Assembly: GCF_042432825.1 (NCBI RefSeq)
Contig: NZ_JBHLWN010000097.1
Span: 1-14,779, forward strand
Length of the DNA: 14,779 bases
Direction of reading: 5' to 3'
From: Gordoniibacillus chartarius
Lineage (GTDB): Bacteria > Bacillota > Bacilli > Paenibacillales > NBRC-103111
In this document: positions 1 through 7,324 of the stretch, piece by piece
Layout of the letters: every line of letters begins with the position of its first letter
Numbering within the stretch: position 1 is the stretch's first letter
Translations under genes and position numbers: made by a program
The notes under the pieces: model-generated
What the model saw: only the letters and a program-made list of their open reading frames with translations
Database searches by the model: none
Told to the model about the DNA's origin: nothing

Positions 1-49
1 TCCTTCGGGGTTCGCGTTCCAGGCATCTTAAATGACTGCCCACGCTAGC

Positions 50-122
50 TTGACACTGACACGTCAGCTTTTCGGTTTGGCGCTGCCCCCTGTCACAGTG
101 TAAGATAAATATAGAGGGAAGA
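50..122 (+). promoter_or_regulatory. Putative promoter region of the M48-hydrolase-EcsC-glutaminase run
   Basis: The 5' region has a perfect TTGACA at 50-55 without a convincing -10 at normal spacing. A second, more plausible pair lies downstream: TTGGCG, 18 bases, TAAGAT, ending just before the A-rich stretch near 115. A short inverted repeat, CTGAC-AC-GTCAG, sits at 56-67 and could be an operator. No other promoter-like site is obvious before the first gene, and the genes that follow are tightly packed, so one promoter could serve all four. The hexamers are imperfect and the start point is unproven. Confidence 0.35.
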
Positions 123-263
123 CCGAGCTTGTGATGAAGATCCGCGAGATCCCGCATCCGCCGGTTGTGCTCGCAGCCGCTGCGCGCTGTCAAACGTGCG
201 CCGCCGCAACGAGTCCGACCCGCGGGGCGGGATTTTGTATGGTCTACAACCGGGGGGCAGCTA

Positions 264-1529
264 ATGATCGGGAACAGATGGATACGCGGGTATTATGCGG
301 CATATGCGGCGTATGCCGCGGCGATCGCGGCATATTTGTGGTGGACGAGAGGTAATACGGTACCGGCTGAGCTGCTCGGATCGCCTGCCGATCCGAGTAC
401 GTTCATGACGGCGGAGCAGCTGAAGGACAGCGTGGAATACGGCTATTGGCGCAGCTTGCTGTTTTTTGTTGCGCCGCCATGGGAGTGGGGGGTATACGTT
501 ACGGTTTTGTTCAGTGGAGCGGCGGTTCGATACGAGCGCTGGCTGAGCGGATGGATCAAACGATCGTGGCTTCGGATCGGAGCTTATCTCGTTACGCTGA
601 CCTTGGTTGTATTCGCCGCCGTCCTGCCTCTGCGTCTCGCCGCATACGGACTGTCGCGCAGCTACGGGATCACGACGCAGCCGCTCGGCGGCTGGCTGCG
701 CGACAAGCTTGTCGCCTACGGGGTCGGAACGCTGACGACGGCGATAGCGCTTGGCACCATCCTCTGGCTCATCCGGCGCGGCGGGCGCTGGTGGCTGAAG
801 CTGTGGCTGCTGTCCGTGCCGTTTATTTTGTTCATGATGGTGATACAGCCGGTGCTGATCGACCCGCTTTACGAAACGTTCTCGCGCTTGTCCGATCCGG
901 TGCTGGAGCGGGACATTTTGCGGCTTGCCGCCGAAGCCGGCATCCCGGCCGATCGGGTATACGAGGTTGCCATGTCCGCCAAAACGAACGCGATGAACGC
1001 CTACGTGAACGGCATCGGCCCTACGCTGCGCATCGTTCTGTGGGATACGACGCTGCAGCGGCTGGATCATGCCGAGATTATGCACATTATGGCGCACGAG
1101 ATCGGGCATTACGCGATGCATCATTTGGAATGGAGCGCGCTCGGCGCTGTCGGTTCATCGTTGGTCATGATCTGGCTCGGCAGCAAGCTGCTGCGGTATG
1201 TGCTGACGCGCTTCGGCCCCGTCTGGGGCGCAGGGAGGCCGGATAGGCCGCACGCGGGGCTTGTCATCACGCTGCTGCTGCTGTTTTCGTCCTTGTTCAG
1301 CTTCCTTACGCTGCCATTGTCCAATGCCATATCGAGGCAGGCGGAGCACGCTGCCGATCTGTATGCGCTTCAGCTCGTAGGTTCGGGTACGGGCGCGGTT
1401 ACGATGAATCAGAAGCTGGCGGCCGGCACGATCGACATCGTCAATCCGCCGCTTCTCGTCTACTGGTTTCGGTCGACACACCCTACGGATATGGAGAGAA
1501 TACGCGATGCCTCTGCTTACCGACCATAA
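264..1529 (+). CDS. Membrane-embedded M48 family zinc metallopeptidase
   Basis: A 421-residue integral membrane peptidase of the M48 (Ste24/HtpX-like) class, expected to cleave membrane or misfolded proteins. The zinc site is visible as HEIGH at residues 278-282 with the third ligand in EHAAD (Glu361). Several hydrophobic segments precede the catalytic motif and another pair lies between HEIGH and EHAAD, as in CAAX-protease-like M48 enzymes. I chose the ATG at 264, after a G-rich ribosome site, because it opens straight into a membrane segment rich in Ala/Tyr; an in-frame TTG at 165 would add 33 unconvincing polar residues. The 3' end overlaps the next gene by 23 bases, which suggests translational coupling. 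The substrate is unknown. Confidence 0.88.
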   Translation: MIGNRWIRGYYAAYAAYAAAIAAYLWWTRGNTVPAELLGSPADPSTFMTAEQLKDSVEYGYWRSLLFFVAPPWEWGVYVTVLFSGAAVRYERWLSGWIKRSWLRIGAYLVTLTLVVFAAVLPLRLAAYGLSRSYGITTQPLGGWLRDKLVAYGVGTLTTAIALGTILWLIRRGGRWWLKLWLLSVPFILFMMVIQPVLIDPLYETFSRLSDPVLERDILRLAAEAGIPADRVYEVAMSAKTNAMNAYVNGIGPTLRIVLWDTTLQRLDHAEIMHIMAHEIGHYAMHHLEWSALGAVGSSLVMIWLGSKLLRYVLTRFGPVWGAGRPDRPHAGLVITLLLLFSSLFSFLTLPLSNAISRQAEHAADLYALQLVGSGTGAVTMNQKLAAGTIDIVNPPLLVYWFRSTHPTDMERIRDASAYRP

Positions 1530-2316
1530 ACCGGTCCAAGCCCGAATTCCGGACCCAGGATCGCCTCAAGGCGTCGTATCGCTCTATGTGATAGCTGGCA
1601 TCGCCACTTCCCCGGACTTCATGGAGGGGCTCAGGCTGGAGCTGGAGCGGCGCTTCCTGCAGCGCTGGGGCGAGCGCGGCGGCCGCATCCGGTCCGCGCT
1701 GCTGCATCCCTACGGCGCGTGGGACCGCAGCCTGTGGGCGCAGCTGCGCGACATCCGCCGCGACCTGCGGCTGCGCGTCGGCCGCCGTGCCGTCTCGCTG
1801 GGCGGACGGCACGTGCTGCAGCGCATCGCAGATAGCGGCGCTGCGGCGCAAGGCCCGCTGTGGCTCGTCGGCCACAGCGGCGGGGGCGTCGCGGCGGTGC
1901 ACGCCGCGGAAGCCATACTCGCGGCCGGCGGTGCCGCCGATTGCCGGCTCGTGCAGGTCGGCTCGCCCCGCTGCGCGGTGGCAGAGCCGCTGCAGGCGCG
2001 CACGGCGTACTTGTACGCCGCGCGTCGCGCCGGCAAGCCGGCCGACCCGGTGTGCCGGCTCGGCACTTGGGGCGGCTGGGAACGTACCGCCGCGGGATGG
2101 CTGCGCTGGAATCGGCTGAAGTACGCGCCGAAGGTCCGAACGCCGCTGCACATCAAGGGCGGACATGCGGATTATTTTCGCGAAGGGGAATGGTACCGGG
2201 CGGCAGCCGACGCCCCGCTTAACCTGCAGGTTACCGTCGATGCGATGTGGGCGACGCTGACGGAGCCATTACCTGCGGCGCGCGATGAAACTATCTTAAG
2301 CGGCATGGACGTATAA
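1507..2316 (+). CDS. Alpha/beta hydrolase (lipase-like)
   Basis: A 269-residue protein with the nucleophile elbow G-H-S-G-G at residues 122-126, making Ser124 the likely nucleophile, after a hydrophobic strand (LWLV). A C-terminal HIKGGHADYF segment holds the probable catalytic His near 220. The pattern is that of lipase-like alpha/beta hydrolases acting on esters, but the substrate cannot be read from the sequence. No signal peptide is apparent, so a cytoplasmic location is likely. The start has a ribosome site GGAGAG about eight bases upstream, inside the end of the M48 gene. The middle of the gene (about 1620-2120) is strikingly richer in G and C than its neighbours, with almost only GCG/CGC/CTG-type codons. 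Confidence 0.8.
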   Translation: MPLLTDHKPVQARIPDPGSPQGVVSLYVIAGIATSPDFMEGLRLELERRFLQRWGERGGRIRSALLHPYGAWDRSLWAQLRDIRRDLRLRVGRRAVSLGGRHVLQRIADSGAAAQGPLWLVGHSGGGVAAVHAAEAILAAGGAADCRLVQVGSPRCAVAEPLQARTAYLYAARRAGKPADPVCRLGTWGGWERTAAGWLRWNRLKYAPKVRTPLHIKGGHADYFREGEWYRAAADAPLNLQVTVDAMWATLTEPLPAARDETILSGMDV

Positions 2317-2352
2317 ATAAAGGGACGAAGTTCGGAAAGAGGGGGCGAAGGC

Positions 2353-3126
2353 ATGGCCGATTCAAGCGAGCTGACCGAGACCGGCTACGAACGGCATATA
2401 CGGCGCGAGCTGCTGCGTTGGGAGGCGAGGCTGCTGAAGCCGCACGGCATTGTGCAGCGTGCAGGTAAGAAGGTGCAGAACCGGATTAACGAGCTGCTGC
2501 CGGACCGGTTTCACGATACCGTGACGGCGGCGGTGCGAGGCATATTCAAAGCGGCGTTGTTCAGCATGGACTATATCCCGAAGCAGGCGCCGCTGCAGGC
2601 GGACTCGCTGTCCGGCCACGACATCCGCGCGGAGAAGACGCTCGATTTGTACCGGAAGCTGGCTACCGTAGAGGGGGCGGGAACGGGGGCGGGAGGCATT
2701 TGGCTGGGGCTGGCTGATTTTCCGCTGCTCATCGGCATCAAGGTGAAATTCCTGTTTGAGCTGGCGCATGCATACGGCTACCGTACCGAAGATTTCCGGG
2801 AGCGCGTCTTTATTTTGTACGTGTTCCAGCTCGCGTTCTCCTCTCCGGCTTATCGGGACGAACTGCTACGCACGATTAAGATCTGGTCGAATACGGAGCC
2901 GGCGATCGCGCGTACGGGCGACGATGCGGTGGATTGGCTGCAGCTGCAGCAGGAATACCGGGATACGATCGATTTTCGCAAAATGCTTCAGCTCGTCCCC
3001 GGCATCGGTGCCGTCGTCGGCGCGTGGGCGAACTATCAGCTGCTCGATGAGCTCGGGGAAACGGGCATGAATTGCTACCGGCTGCGCTGGCTGGCGGACC
3101 ACAAAAAGGAGGGGCAAGGCGAATGA
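2353..3126 (+). CDS. EcsC family protein
   Basis: A 257-residue protein matching the EcsC family in length and pattern: a polar N-terminal helix (residues about 10-40), a DYIPKQ-type segment, then a Gly-rich stretch (GAGTGAGG near residue 111-118) leading into a hydrophobic DFPLLIGIKVKFLFELAHAYGY region, and a second Gly-rich hydrophobic turn near the C-terminus. In Bacillus, EcsC is encoded beside the EcsAB transporter that influences protein secretion and intramembrane proteolysis. Here no ABC genes are present and the neighbour is a membrane peptidase, so a membrane-stress role is only inference. The ribosome site is the G-run seven bases upstream. Its TGA overlaps the ATG of the glutaminase gene (ATGA-type overlap). 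Confidence 0.85.
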   Translation: MADSSELTETGYERHIRRELLRWEARLLKPHGIVQRAGKKVQNRINELLPDRFHDTVTAAVRGIFKAALFSMDYIPKQAPLQADSLSGHDIRAEKTLDLYRKLATVEGAGTGAGGIWLGLADFPLLIGIKVKFLFELAHAYGYRTEDFRERVFILYVFQLAFSSPAYRDELLRTIKIWSNTEPAIARTGDDAVDWLQLQQEYRDTIDFRKMLQLVPGIGAVVGAWANYQLLDELGETGMNCYRLRWLADHKKEGQGE

Positions 3127-4073
3127 ATGCGGCAGATCGCCAAGAATGGGCGCTGCTGCAGGCCGTGCTCGCAGCGGAGCTGCAGGCGGCCAAGGCGCTT
3201 ACATCGCAAGGGAAGGCGGCTTCGTACATTCCGGAGCTGGCCAAGTCGCCCCCGGATGCGCTCGGCATCAGCATCATGAGAGCGGACGGAGCGGTGCTCG
3301 CCGAAGGGGACGTTCACCTCAGCTTCACGATGCAAAGCATCTCCAAGGTATTTACCTTAATGCTCGCTCTTATGGACAACGGGGAACGGGCGGTGTTTGA
3401 GAAGGTCGGCAAGGAGCCGACGGGCGACGATTTCAATTCGATGCTGAAGCTGGAGCTGGTTGAGCCGGGCATTCCGTTCAACCCGCTGATCAACGCCGGA
3501 GCCATCGTCATTTCTTCATTAATTGCGGGGCGCACGCCGGCCGAGAAGGCGGAGCGAATCTTGGACTTCTTCCGTTCGCTCGCCGGTAACGAGGAGCTGG
3601 ACGTTAACGAGTCCGTGTATCGCTCGGAAGCGGCGACGGCGCATCGCAACCGTTCTCTGGCTTACTTCCTGAAAGATAACAACGTGCTGACAGACGACGT
3701 CGAGGAGGTGCTGGACGTATATTTCCAGCATTGCGCCGTTCAAGTTACGACCCGCGATTTGGCCCGTATGGCGCTCGTTCTCGCTTATGACGGCACGGAC
3801 CCGATCACCGGCTTGGAGCATATACCGCGCCGGTTCGTGCAAATCGCCAAGACGTTCATGATCACCTGCGGTATGTACAACGCCTCCGGCGAGTTCGCGA
3901 TCGAGGTAGGACTGCCGGCCAAGAGCGGCGTTGCCGGCGGTATTATGACCCTCGTGCCGGGGCGCTATGGCATCGGCGTCATCGGACCGGCCCTGAATGC
4001 CAAAGGGAACAGCGTAGCCGGCGTTCATTTGCTGGAGCGGCTAGCGCAGCGTCACGATTGGAGCATGTTTTAG
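3123..4073 (+). CDS. glsA: Glutaminase A
   Basis: A 316-residue serine-dependent glutaminase that hydrolyses L-glutamine to glutamate and ammonia in the cytoplasm; the usual family length is about 310. The beta-lactamase-like catalytic motif S-I-S-K is at residues 72-75. Other family hallmarks are present: NPLINAGAI, the SEAATAHRN segment with the conserved Glu and Asn, the Tyr in YFQHCAVQVTTRDLA, and the Gly-rich KSGVAGGIM loop near the C-terminus. The ATG at 3123 follows AAGGAGGGGC at good distance and overlaps the EcsC stop, so it is preferred over an in-frame upstream start at 3072. It is the last gene of the plus-strand run and converges on trhA. Confidence 0.95.
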   Translation: MNAADRQEWALLQAVLAAELQAAKALTSQGKAASYIPELAKSPPDALGISIMRADGAVLAEGDVHLSFTMQSISKVFTLMLALMDNGERAVFEKVGKEPTGDDFNSMLKLELVEPGIPFNPLINAGAIVISSLIAGRTPAEKAERILDFFRSLAGNEELDVNESVYRSEAATAHRNRSLAYFLKDNNVLTDDVEEVLDVYFQHCAVQVTTRDLARMALVLAYDGTDPITGLEHIPRRFVQIAKTFMITCGMYNASGEFAIEVGLPAKSGVAGGIMTLVPGRYGIGVIGPALNAKGNSVAGVHLLERLAQRHDWSMF

Positions 4074-4080
4074 CCATGAA

Positions 4081-4122
4081 AAAAAGGAAGGGGACGACGT
4101 TGATCCGTCAAACCCCTTCCTT
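4081..4122 (-). terminator. Rho-independent terminator of trhA
   Basis: A perfect 10-bp inverted repeat AAGGAAGGGG (4084-4093) and CCCCTTCCTT (4113-4122) is followed on the minus strand by a T-run. The stem overlaps the last two bases read from the trhA stop codon. In the plus direction there is no T-run, so read-through from glsA into antisense of trhA is possible. Confidence 0.85.
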
Positions 4123-4759
4123 ACATCACGATGCTGAGCACCGCGAAGAAATGAAACACCGACCCGCCGAGCACGAACAGATGCCACACGGCGTGATGAT
4201 ATTTGAAGCCGCGCCACACATAAAAAATGGTCCCGACCGTATACGTGATCCCGCCGACGATCAGCAGCACGAGCCCTTCCGTCGAATAGTTCTGCAGAAG
4301 CGGCTGCCAGGCAAAGACGATCAGCCAGCCCATCGCAATATACAGCAGCGTTGAGGTGAACATGAATTTCTTCGTCAGAAACGCTTTGAACACGAGCCCC
4401 AGTAAAGCAACCCCCCATACGACGCCGAACAGCACCCAGCCGGTCGTCCCCCGGATCACGGTAAGCAAAATCGGCGTGTACGTCCCCGCGATAAACAAGT
4501 AAATCGAAGCATGATCGAAAATCTCGAACAAATCCTTCAGTTTCCCTTCCGGAAAGCTGTGCAAGAGCGTGGAAGCGAGGTACAAAAGCAACATTGTAGC
4601 GCCGAAAATCGTAAAGCTCGTCACATGCAGTGCCGTTCCTTTCATGGCAGCGAATACGATCAGAATGACGAGCGCGGCAATGCTCAGCAGTATGCCGATG
4701 CCGTGCGTAACGGCATTCGCCACTTCTTCGTTCCGGGAATACGTATGGGTGTTCGCCAT
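4121..4759 (-). CDS. trhA: TrhA / hemolysin III family membrane protein
   Basis: A 212-residue polytopic membrane protein of the hemolysin III/PAQR family. Seven hydrophobic segments can be counted. The family His and acidic residues are present: THGIG near residue 19, STLLHSF near 65, FDHASIY near 84, and the C-terminal HHAVWH...FHFF cluster, which in PAQR proteins binds a metal. Bacterial members have been linked to membrane energetics and fluidity; the historic hemolysin name rests on older work and is probably not a true toxin role. The start is preceded by AAAGGAGG 11 bases upstream. It is a single-gene unit with its own promoter-like -10 and terminator. Confidence 0.93.
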   Translation of the reverse strand: MANTHTYSRNEEVANAVTHGIGILLSIAALVILIVFAAMKGTALHVTSFTIFGATMLLLYLASTLLHSFPEGKLKDLFEIFDHASIYLFIAGTYTPILLTVIRGTTGWVLFGVVWGVALLGLVFKAFLTKKFMFTSTLLYIAMGWLIVFAWQPLLQNYSTEGLVLLIVGGITYTVGTIFYVWRGFKYHHAVWHLFVLGGSVFHFFAVLSIVM

Positions 4760-4787
4760 AGCCGTTCAATCCTCCTTTGATACGCCT

Positions 4788-4793
4788 ATTATA
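4788..4793 (-). promoter_or_regulatory. Perfect TATAAT -10 box upstream of trhA
   Basis: On the minus strand a TATAAT lies about 30 bases before the trhA start codon. The -35 is weak (ATGAAA at 18-base spacing). Position and strand fit a vegetative sigma-A promoter for trhA. Confidence 0.5.
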
Positions 4794-4891
4794 GCACGAC
4801 CGGGCCCAGCGTTTCATGTCTCCGGGTTTAGCCGCCGCTGGAATGGGTATACAAGTAAGGAAAGATTTGAACCGAAATGGGGGACCCATCC

Positions 4892-5458
4892 GTGAACATG
4901 AAACATACCGCGCTTCTATCGCTGCTCGGCGCGGCCATGATGACATCCGGCTGCGCTTTATTTCAAGCGCCGGAAGCAAAAGAAACGAACGCGGCGGCTG
5001 CGCCCGCTCCTGCGGAAGTGACCGTCGGCCTTATCGACAACCAAGGGCGTCCGGTCGGGCAAGCCCAGCTGAAGCAGCTTCAGCACGGGGTGCTGATCGA
5101 TGTGAAGGCGACGGGACTGACTCCGGGTCTGCATGGCTTCCATATCCATGAAACCGGCAAGTGCGTGCTTCCCGATTTCAAATCGGCGGGCGCTCACTTC
5201 AATCCCGGTGCCAAGAAGCACGGGCACGACAACCCTGCCGGGCCGCATGCGGGGGATATTCCGAACCTAGTCGCGGAAGCGGACGGCAGCGCACAGGCGC
5301 AATTCATCGTAACGACGGTAACACTCAAGAAGAATGCCCCGAATTCGCTGCTGAAGGCCGGAGGCACCGCGCTTGTCATTCACGCCGGTGTCGACGATCT
5401 GGCCACGGACCCTGCCGGCAATGCCGGGGATCGGATCGTTTGCGGGGTCATCCAGTAA
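4892..5458 (+). CDS. sodC: Cu/Zn superoxide dismutase, lipoprotein
   Basis: A 188-residue secreted lipoprotein that dismutates superoxide outside the membrane. A short signal peptide ends in a lipobox T-S-G-C (Cys21), followed by an Ala/Pro-rich linker. All metal ligands align with the classic enzyme: copper His84 and His86 in HGFHIH, bridging His102 in HFNP, zinc His110, His119 and Asp122, and copper His164 in VIHAGVDD. The disulfide cysteines and the active-site Arg (DRIVCGV) are kept. It is therefore likely an active enzyme, unlike the B. subtilis YojM paralogue, which is known to lack copper ligands. The start is ambiguous: GTG 4892 has a G-run at ideal distance; ATG 4877 and ATG 4898 are alternatives in the same frame. 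Confidence 0.9.
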   Translation: MNMKHTALLSLLGAAMMTSGCALFQAPEAKETNAAAAPAPAEVTVGLIDNQGRPVGQAQLKQLQHGVLIDVKATGLTPGLHGFHIHETGKCVLPDFKSAGAHFNPGAKKHGHDNPAGPHAGDIPNLVAEADGSAQAQFIVTTVTLKKNAPNSLLKAGGTALVIHAGVDDLATDPAGNAGDRIVCGVIQ

Positions 5459-5481
5459 ATACGACATAACAATAATTATGT

Positions 5482-5529
5482 AAAAAAATAACCTGAGGCG
5501 TTCTCCAAAAGGAGAACGTTCAGGCTATT
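5482..5529 (-). terminator. Terminator of the Spo0M gene
   Basis: A long hairpin with arms about 5487-5506 and 5511-5529 and an AAAA loop (core GTTCTCC/GGAGAAC) is followed on the minus strand by seven T residues. It lies just past the Spo0M stop. In the plus direction the hairpin could also slow sodC transcripts, but only three T residues follow. Confidence 0.85.
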
Positions 5530-5545
5530 TGCATGGTATGGATAA

Positions 5546-6322
5546 TTACGAGTACCGACGGATGATGCCGGCGAGCTCTTGCGCAACTGCAGAAGCGCCG
5601 CGGCCCAAATCCGATCTGCTGAACCGGCAGCGGACGAAGCTTTCGTCAAGCTCCAGCGCTTCGCTGAATAGTCCGCTCAGTCCGCGTGCGCGGCGGTCGA
5701 TCTGCAGCAGCAGCTCAATTCCGTCCTCGGACGGGAAGAAGATGACCTCGAGTTCGTCTAACCGGCCGCGGAATTCCGATGCCGCCGGGGCGAACTCAAA
5801 CTCTTGAACGAACGGTAGACCTCTGCCGTGAGCAGGAGCGTACTCGCAGGTCACTTCCCGCAGCCGGAATCCTAACTGCTCGACCGCTTCCCACACGATC
5901 TGTGCGTGAGGATGAGGAGATACGTTCAGGTAATCCTGATCCTTCGGGTCGAACGCTTCTTTAATATCAAGCCCGGTCTGAATCCACACCGGCGTGCGGC
6001 CGATCGTAACCGGGGTCATATCCGGAAGCTCGAAGCTGAACGGGAACTCGTACGTTTGCCCGGCTTCGACCGTAAACTTGCCGGCGAGCAAAATTTTCGC
6101 GATCGGCGCTTCGACCTCTACGTGCGAGTCGTTTTGCTCCTTGCGGTATTTGGTCATGACATAGGCGTACACGTCGTCGACATTTTGGCTCACTCTTCCG
6201 CCTTGAATGCGGACGATACCGGTTAAGCGGTCGCCTGCATGAATTTCGGCATCGTCGATGAGCATATCGACTTGTGCGGCGCCGATCCCTACGCTGGCAA
6301 GCATTTTCTTAAACATGGACAT
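5546..6322 (-). CDS. spo0M: Sporulation-control protein Spo0M (arrestin-like)
   Basis: A 258-residue protein, the same length as B. subtilis Spo0M. The N-terminal MFKKMLASVGIGAAQVD region is typical, followed by beta-rich arrestin-like sequence with the GIVRIQGG and ELPDMTPV segments. In Bacillus, Spo0M affects early sporulation control and cell morphology; its biochemical role is not settled. The ATG at 6322 follows AAGGAGGAAG at seven bases; a second in-frame ATG two codons later is less likely. Upstream sits an ECF-type promoter motif, described separately. The gene is monocistronic, flanked by its own terminator and a divergent unit. Confidence 0.92.
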   Translation of the reverse strand: MSMFKKMLASVGIGAAQVDMLIDDAEIHAGDRLTGIVRIQGGRVSQNVDDVYAYVMTKYRKEQNDSHVEVEAPIAKILLAGKFTVEAGQTYEFPFSFELPDMTPVTIGRTPVWIQTGLDIKEAFDPKDQDYLNVSPHPHAQIVWEAVEQLGFRLREVTCEYAPAHGRGLPFVQEFEFAPAASEFRGRLDELEVIFFPSEDGIELLLQIDRRARGLSGLFSEALELDESFVRCRFSRSDLGRGASAVAQELAGIIRRYS

Positions 6323-6363
6323 ATTGCGGCTTCCTCCTTCAACATGGAACATCTGATAACGTA

Positions 6364-6390
6364 TACGTATGGTGATGACACAAGGTTTCC
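6364..6390 (-). promoter_or_regulatory. ECF (sigma-W-like) promoter of spo0M
   Basis: On the minus strand GGAAACCTT is followed, 17 bases after the GGAAAC, by CGTATA. This closely resembles the TGAAAC...CGTA signature of extracytoplasmic-function sigma factors such as sigma-W. It lies about 35 bases ahead of the start codon, allowing a short untranslated leader. From memory, spo0M of B. subtilis belongs to the sigma-W regulon, so the site would be a conserved control point. Confidence 0.55.
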
Positions 6391-6429
6391 ATTTCGCAAT
6401 GTTTCGATCATTTCTCGTAGAGTATGCGG

Positions 6430-6458
6430 TTGCGGCTTCCGCCACTTTTTCTTATAAT
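6430..6458 (+). promoter_or_regulatory. Sigma-A-type promoter of the leader ORF/FusB-like unit
   Basis: TTGCGG (6430-6435), a 17-base spacer and a perfect TATAAT (6453-6458) point to a transcript starting near 6465, just before the leader ORF ribosome site. It diverges from the spo0M promoter with about 60 bases between them. Confidence 0.6.
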
Positions 6459-6486
6459 GATGAGAACGAGAGGGAGGGCGGTAGCT

Positions 6487-6534
6487 ATGGCAAATCATTT
6501 TGCCGGAATGAATAGCGGCTCATGCAAAGCCTGA
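6487..6534 (+). CDS. 15-residue leader peptide ahead of the FusB-like gene
   Basis: A short ORF reading MANHFAGMNSGSCKA, with a strong AGGGAGGG ribosome site eight bases before its ATG and a sigma-A-like promoter just upstream. Its 3' end forms one arm of a hairpin (see the next entry). It resembles no known protein. Its length, promoter-proximal place, and position before a translation-factor-protecting resistance-type gene fit a leader peptide that senses ribosome stalling. Whether it is translated is not shown. Confidence 0.5.
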   Translation: MANHFAGMNSGSCKA

Positions 6535-6651
6535 TTAGGGCGATACTTTGCATGGGCGGACACGTAGCGTTACGATCGTCGCCCAATTACAGCTTATATC
6601 GGTTCTAATGATGGCTTTGCACCTTATTTGTATATCATTATCAATAAGGGG
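6518..6651 (+). promoter_or_regulatory. Competing hairpins, possible translational attenuator
   Basis: CATGCAAAG (6521-6529, end of the leader ORF) pairs perfectly with CTTTGCATG (6546-6554). GGGCGA (6538-6543) and GGGCGG (6554-6559) compete for TCGCCC (6579-6584). CCTTATT (6622-6628) pairs with AATAAGG (6643-6649), burying much of the AAGGGG ribosome site (6646-6651) of the FusB-like gene. A third CTTTGCA copy (6615-6621), abutting the CCTTATT arm, can pair with the leader arm instead. No T-run follows any stem, so translational rather than transcriptional control is favoured. Confidence 0.5.
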
Positions 6652-6661
6652 CTGAAGAGCT

Positions 6662-7315
6662 ATGGACCAACCGTTCATTAGAAACCATCAATATAACTTT
6701 ATCAAGAAGCAAGTCGCTGCCCTGCAGCATGCATATAACACCGTATCCGACCGGAAAGTGGTGGAAGCGGTCAAGCTGGAGGTCCAATCGAAAATCGTCG
6801 AGATGTTCCCGGAGGCTTCGGATTCGCAGCAGCGGATGCTGGAAGGAATCGCCGCGCTTCAAACATCGAGCGACTTCCAGCAATATACGGCAGCATTGGA
6901 GCCGTACATGGAAGCTTTCGCACCGGTTACGGAGAACGAGCTGAAGAAGCTGTTTCCGAAGGCGAAGAAGCTGAAGCTGCCGGGTTTGGATGCCATCGAC
7001 TTCCGCTACATCACGTATCTAGGCTGGAACGATATCGCCACGAACAACATGTATATCGTGTATCGCCTGGACGGCCGGCTAATCGGTATCGAAGGAAGAT
7101 GCACCCGGCTGAATAAGAAAAGCGTCTGTTCGCTCTGCAACCGGCACGAAGAAGTAGCTTTGTTCTCCGCCGTCAGCAAGTCGAGACCGGCCAACGCTTC
7201 GCCGGATTATTACAAGGCGTTCGGCAATTACGTCTGTGTTCATAGCGAAGCTTGCAACAATAATATTACCGATGTCGCACCGCTGGAAGATTTTCTTCGC
7301 AGGATCGTTGGGTGA
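6662..7315 (+). CDS. FusB/FusC-family EF-G-binding protein
   Basis: A 217-residue two-domain protein. The N-terminal helical part (about residues 1-100) is followed by a treble-clef zinc domain with C156-S-L-C159 and, near the C-terminus, H194-S-E-A-C198, the ligand arrangement of FusB-type proteins. Family members bind elongation factor G and free it from ribosomes stalled by fusidic acid; chromosomal homologues in soil Firmicutes may be intrinsic protection or housekeeping factors. The ATG at 6662 has AAGGGG about ten bases upstream, partly hidden in a hairpin. A terminator directly follows, so leader and gene form one unit. Resistance itself is inferred from the family. Confidence 0.85.
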   Translation: MDQPFIRNHQYNFIKKQVAALQHAYNTVSDRKVVEAVKLEVQSKIVEMFPEASDSQQRMLEGIAALQTSSDFQQYTAALEPYMEAFAPVTENELKKLFPKAKKLKLPGLDAIDFRYITYLGWNDIATNNMYIVYRLDGRLIGIEGRCTRLNKKSVCSLCNRHEEVALFSAVSKSRPANASPDYYKAFGNYVCVHSEACNNNITDVAPLEDFLRRIVG

Positions 7316-7324
7316 CGACTGGAC

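Noticed and set aside
131..355. ORF of 74 codons at the left edge with an AGAGGGAAG upstream
   Set aside because: It overlaps the well-supported M48 gene in another frame and its Cys/Arg-rich sequence has no family character.
446..1246. Long ORF within the M48 gene in another frame
   Set aside because: The Arg/Ala-rich content is typical of an out-of-frame reading of GC-rich DNA; the M48 frame has catalytic motifs.
1483..2166. Long minus-strand ORF opposite the hydrolase
   Set aside because: A shadow of the GC-rich hydrolase gene; no ribosome site and no motifs.
4041..4979. 312-codon minus-strand frame over trhA
   Set aside because: trhA in the other frame has clear membrane segments and conserved His; this one would run through its terminator.
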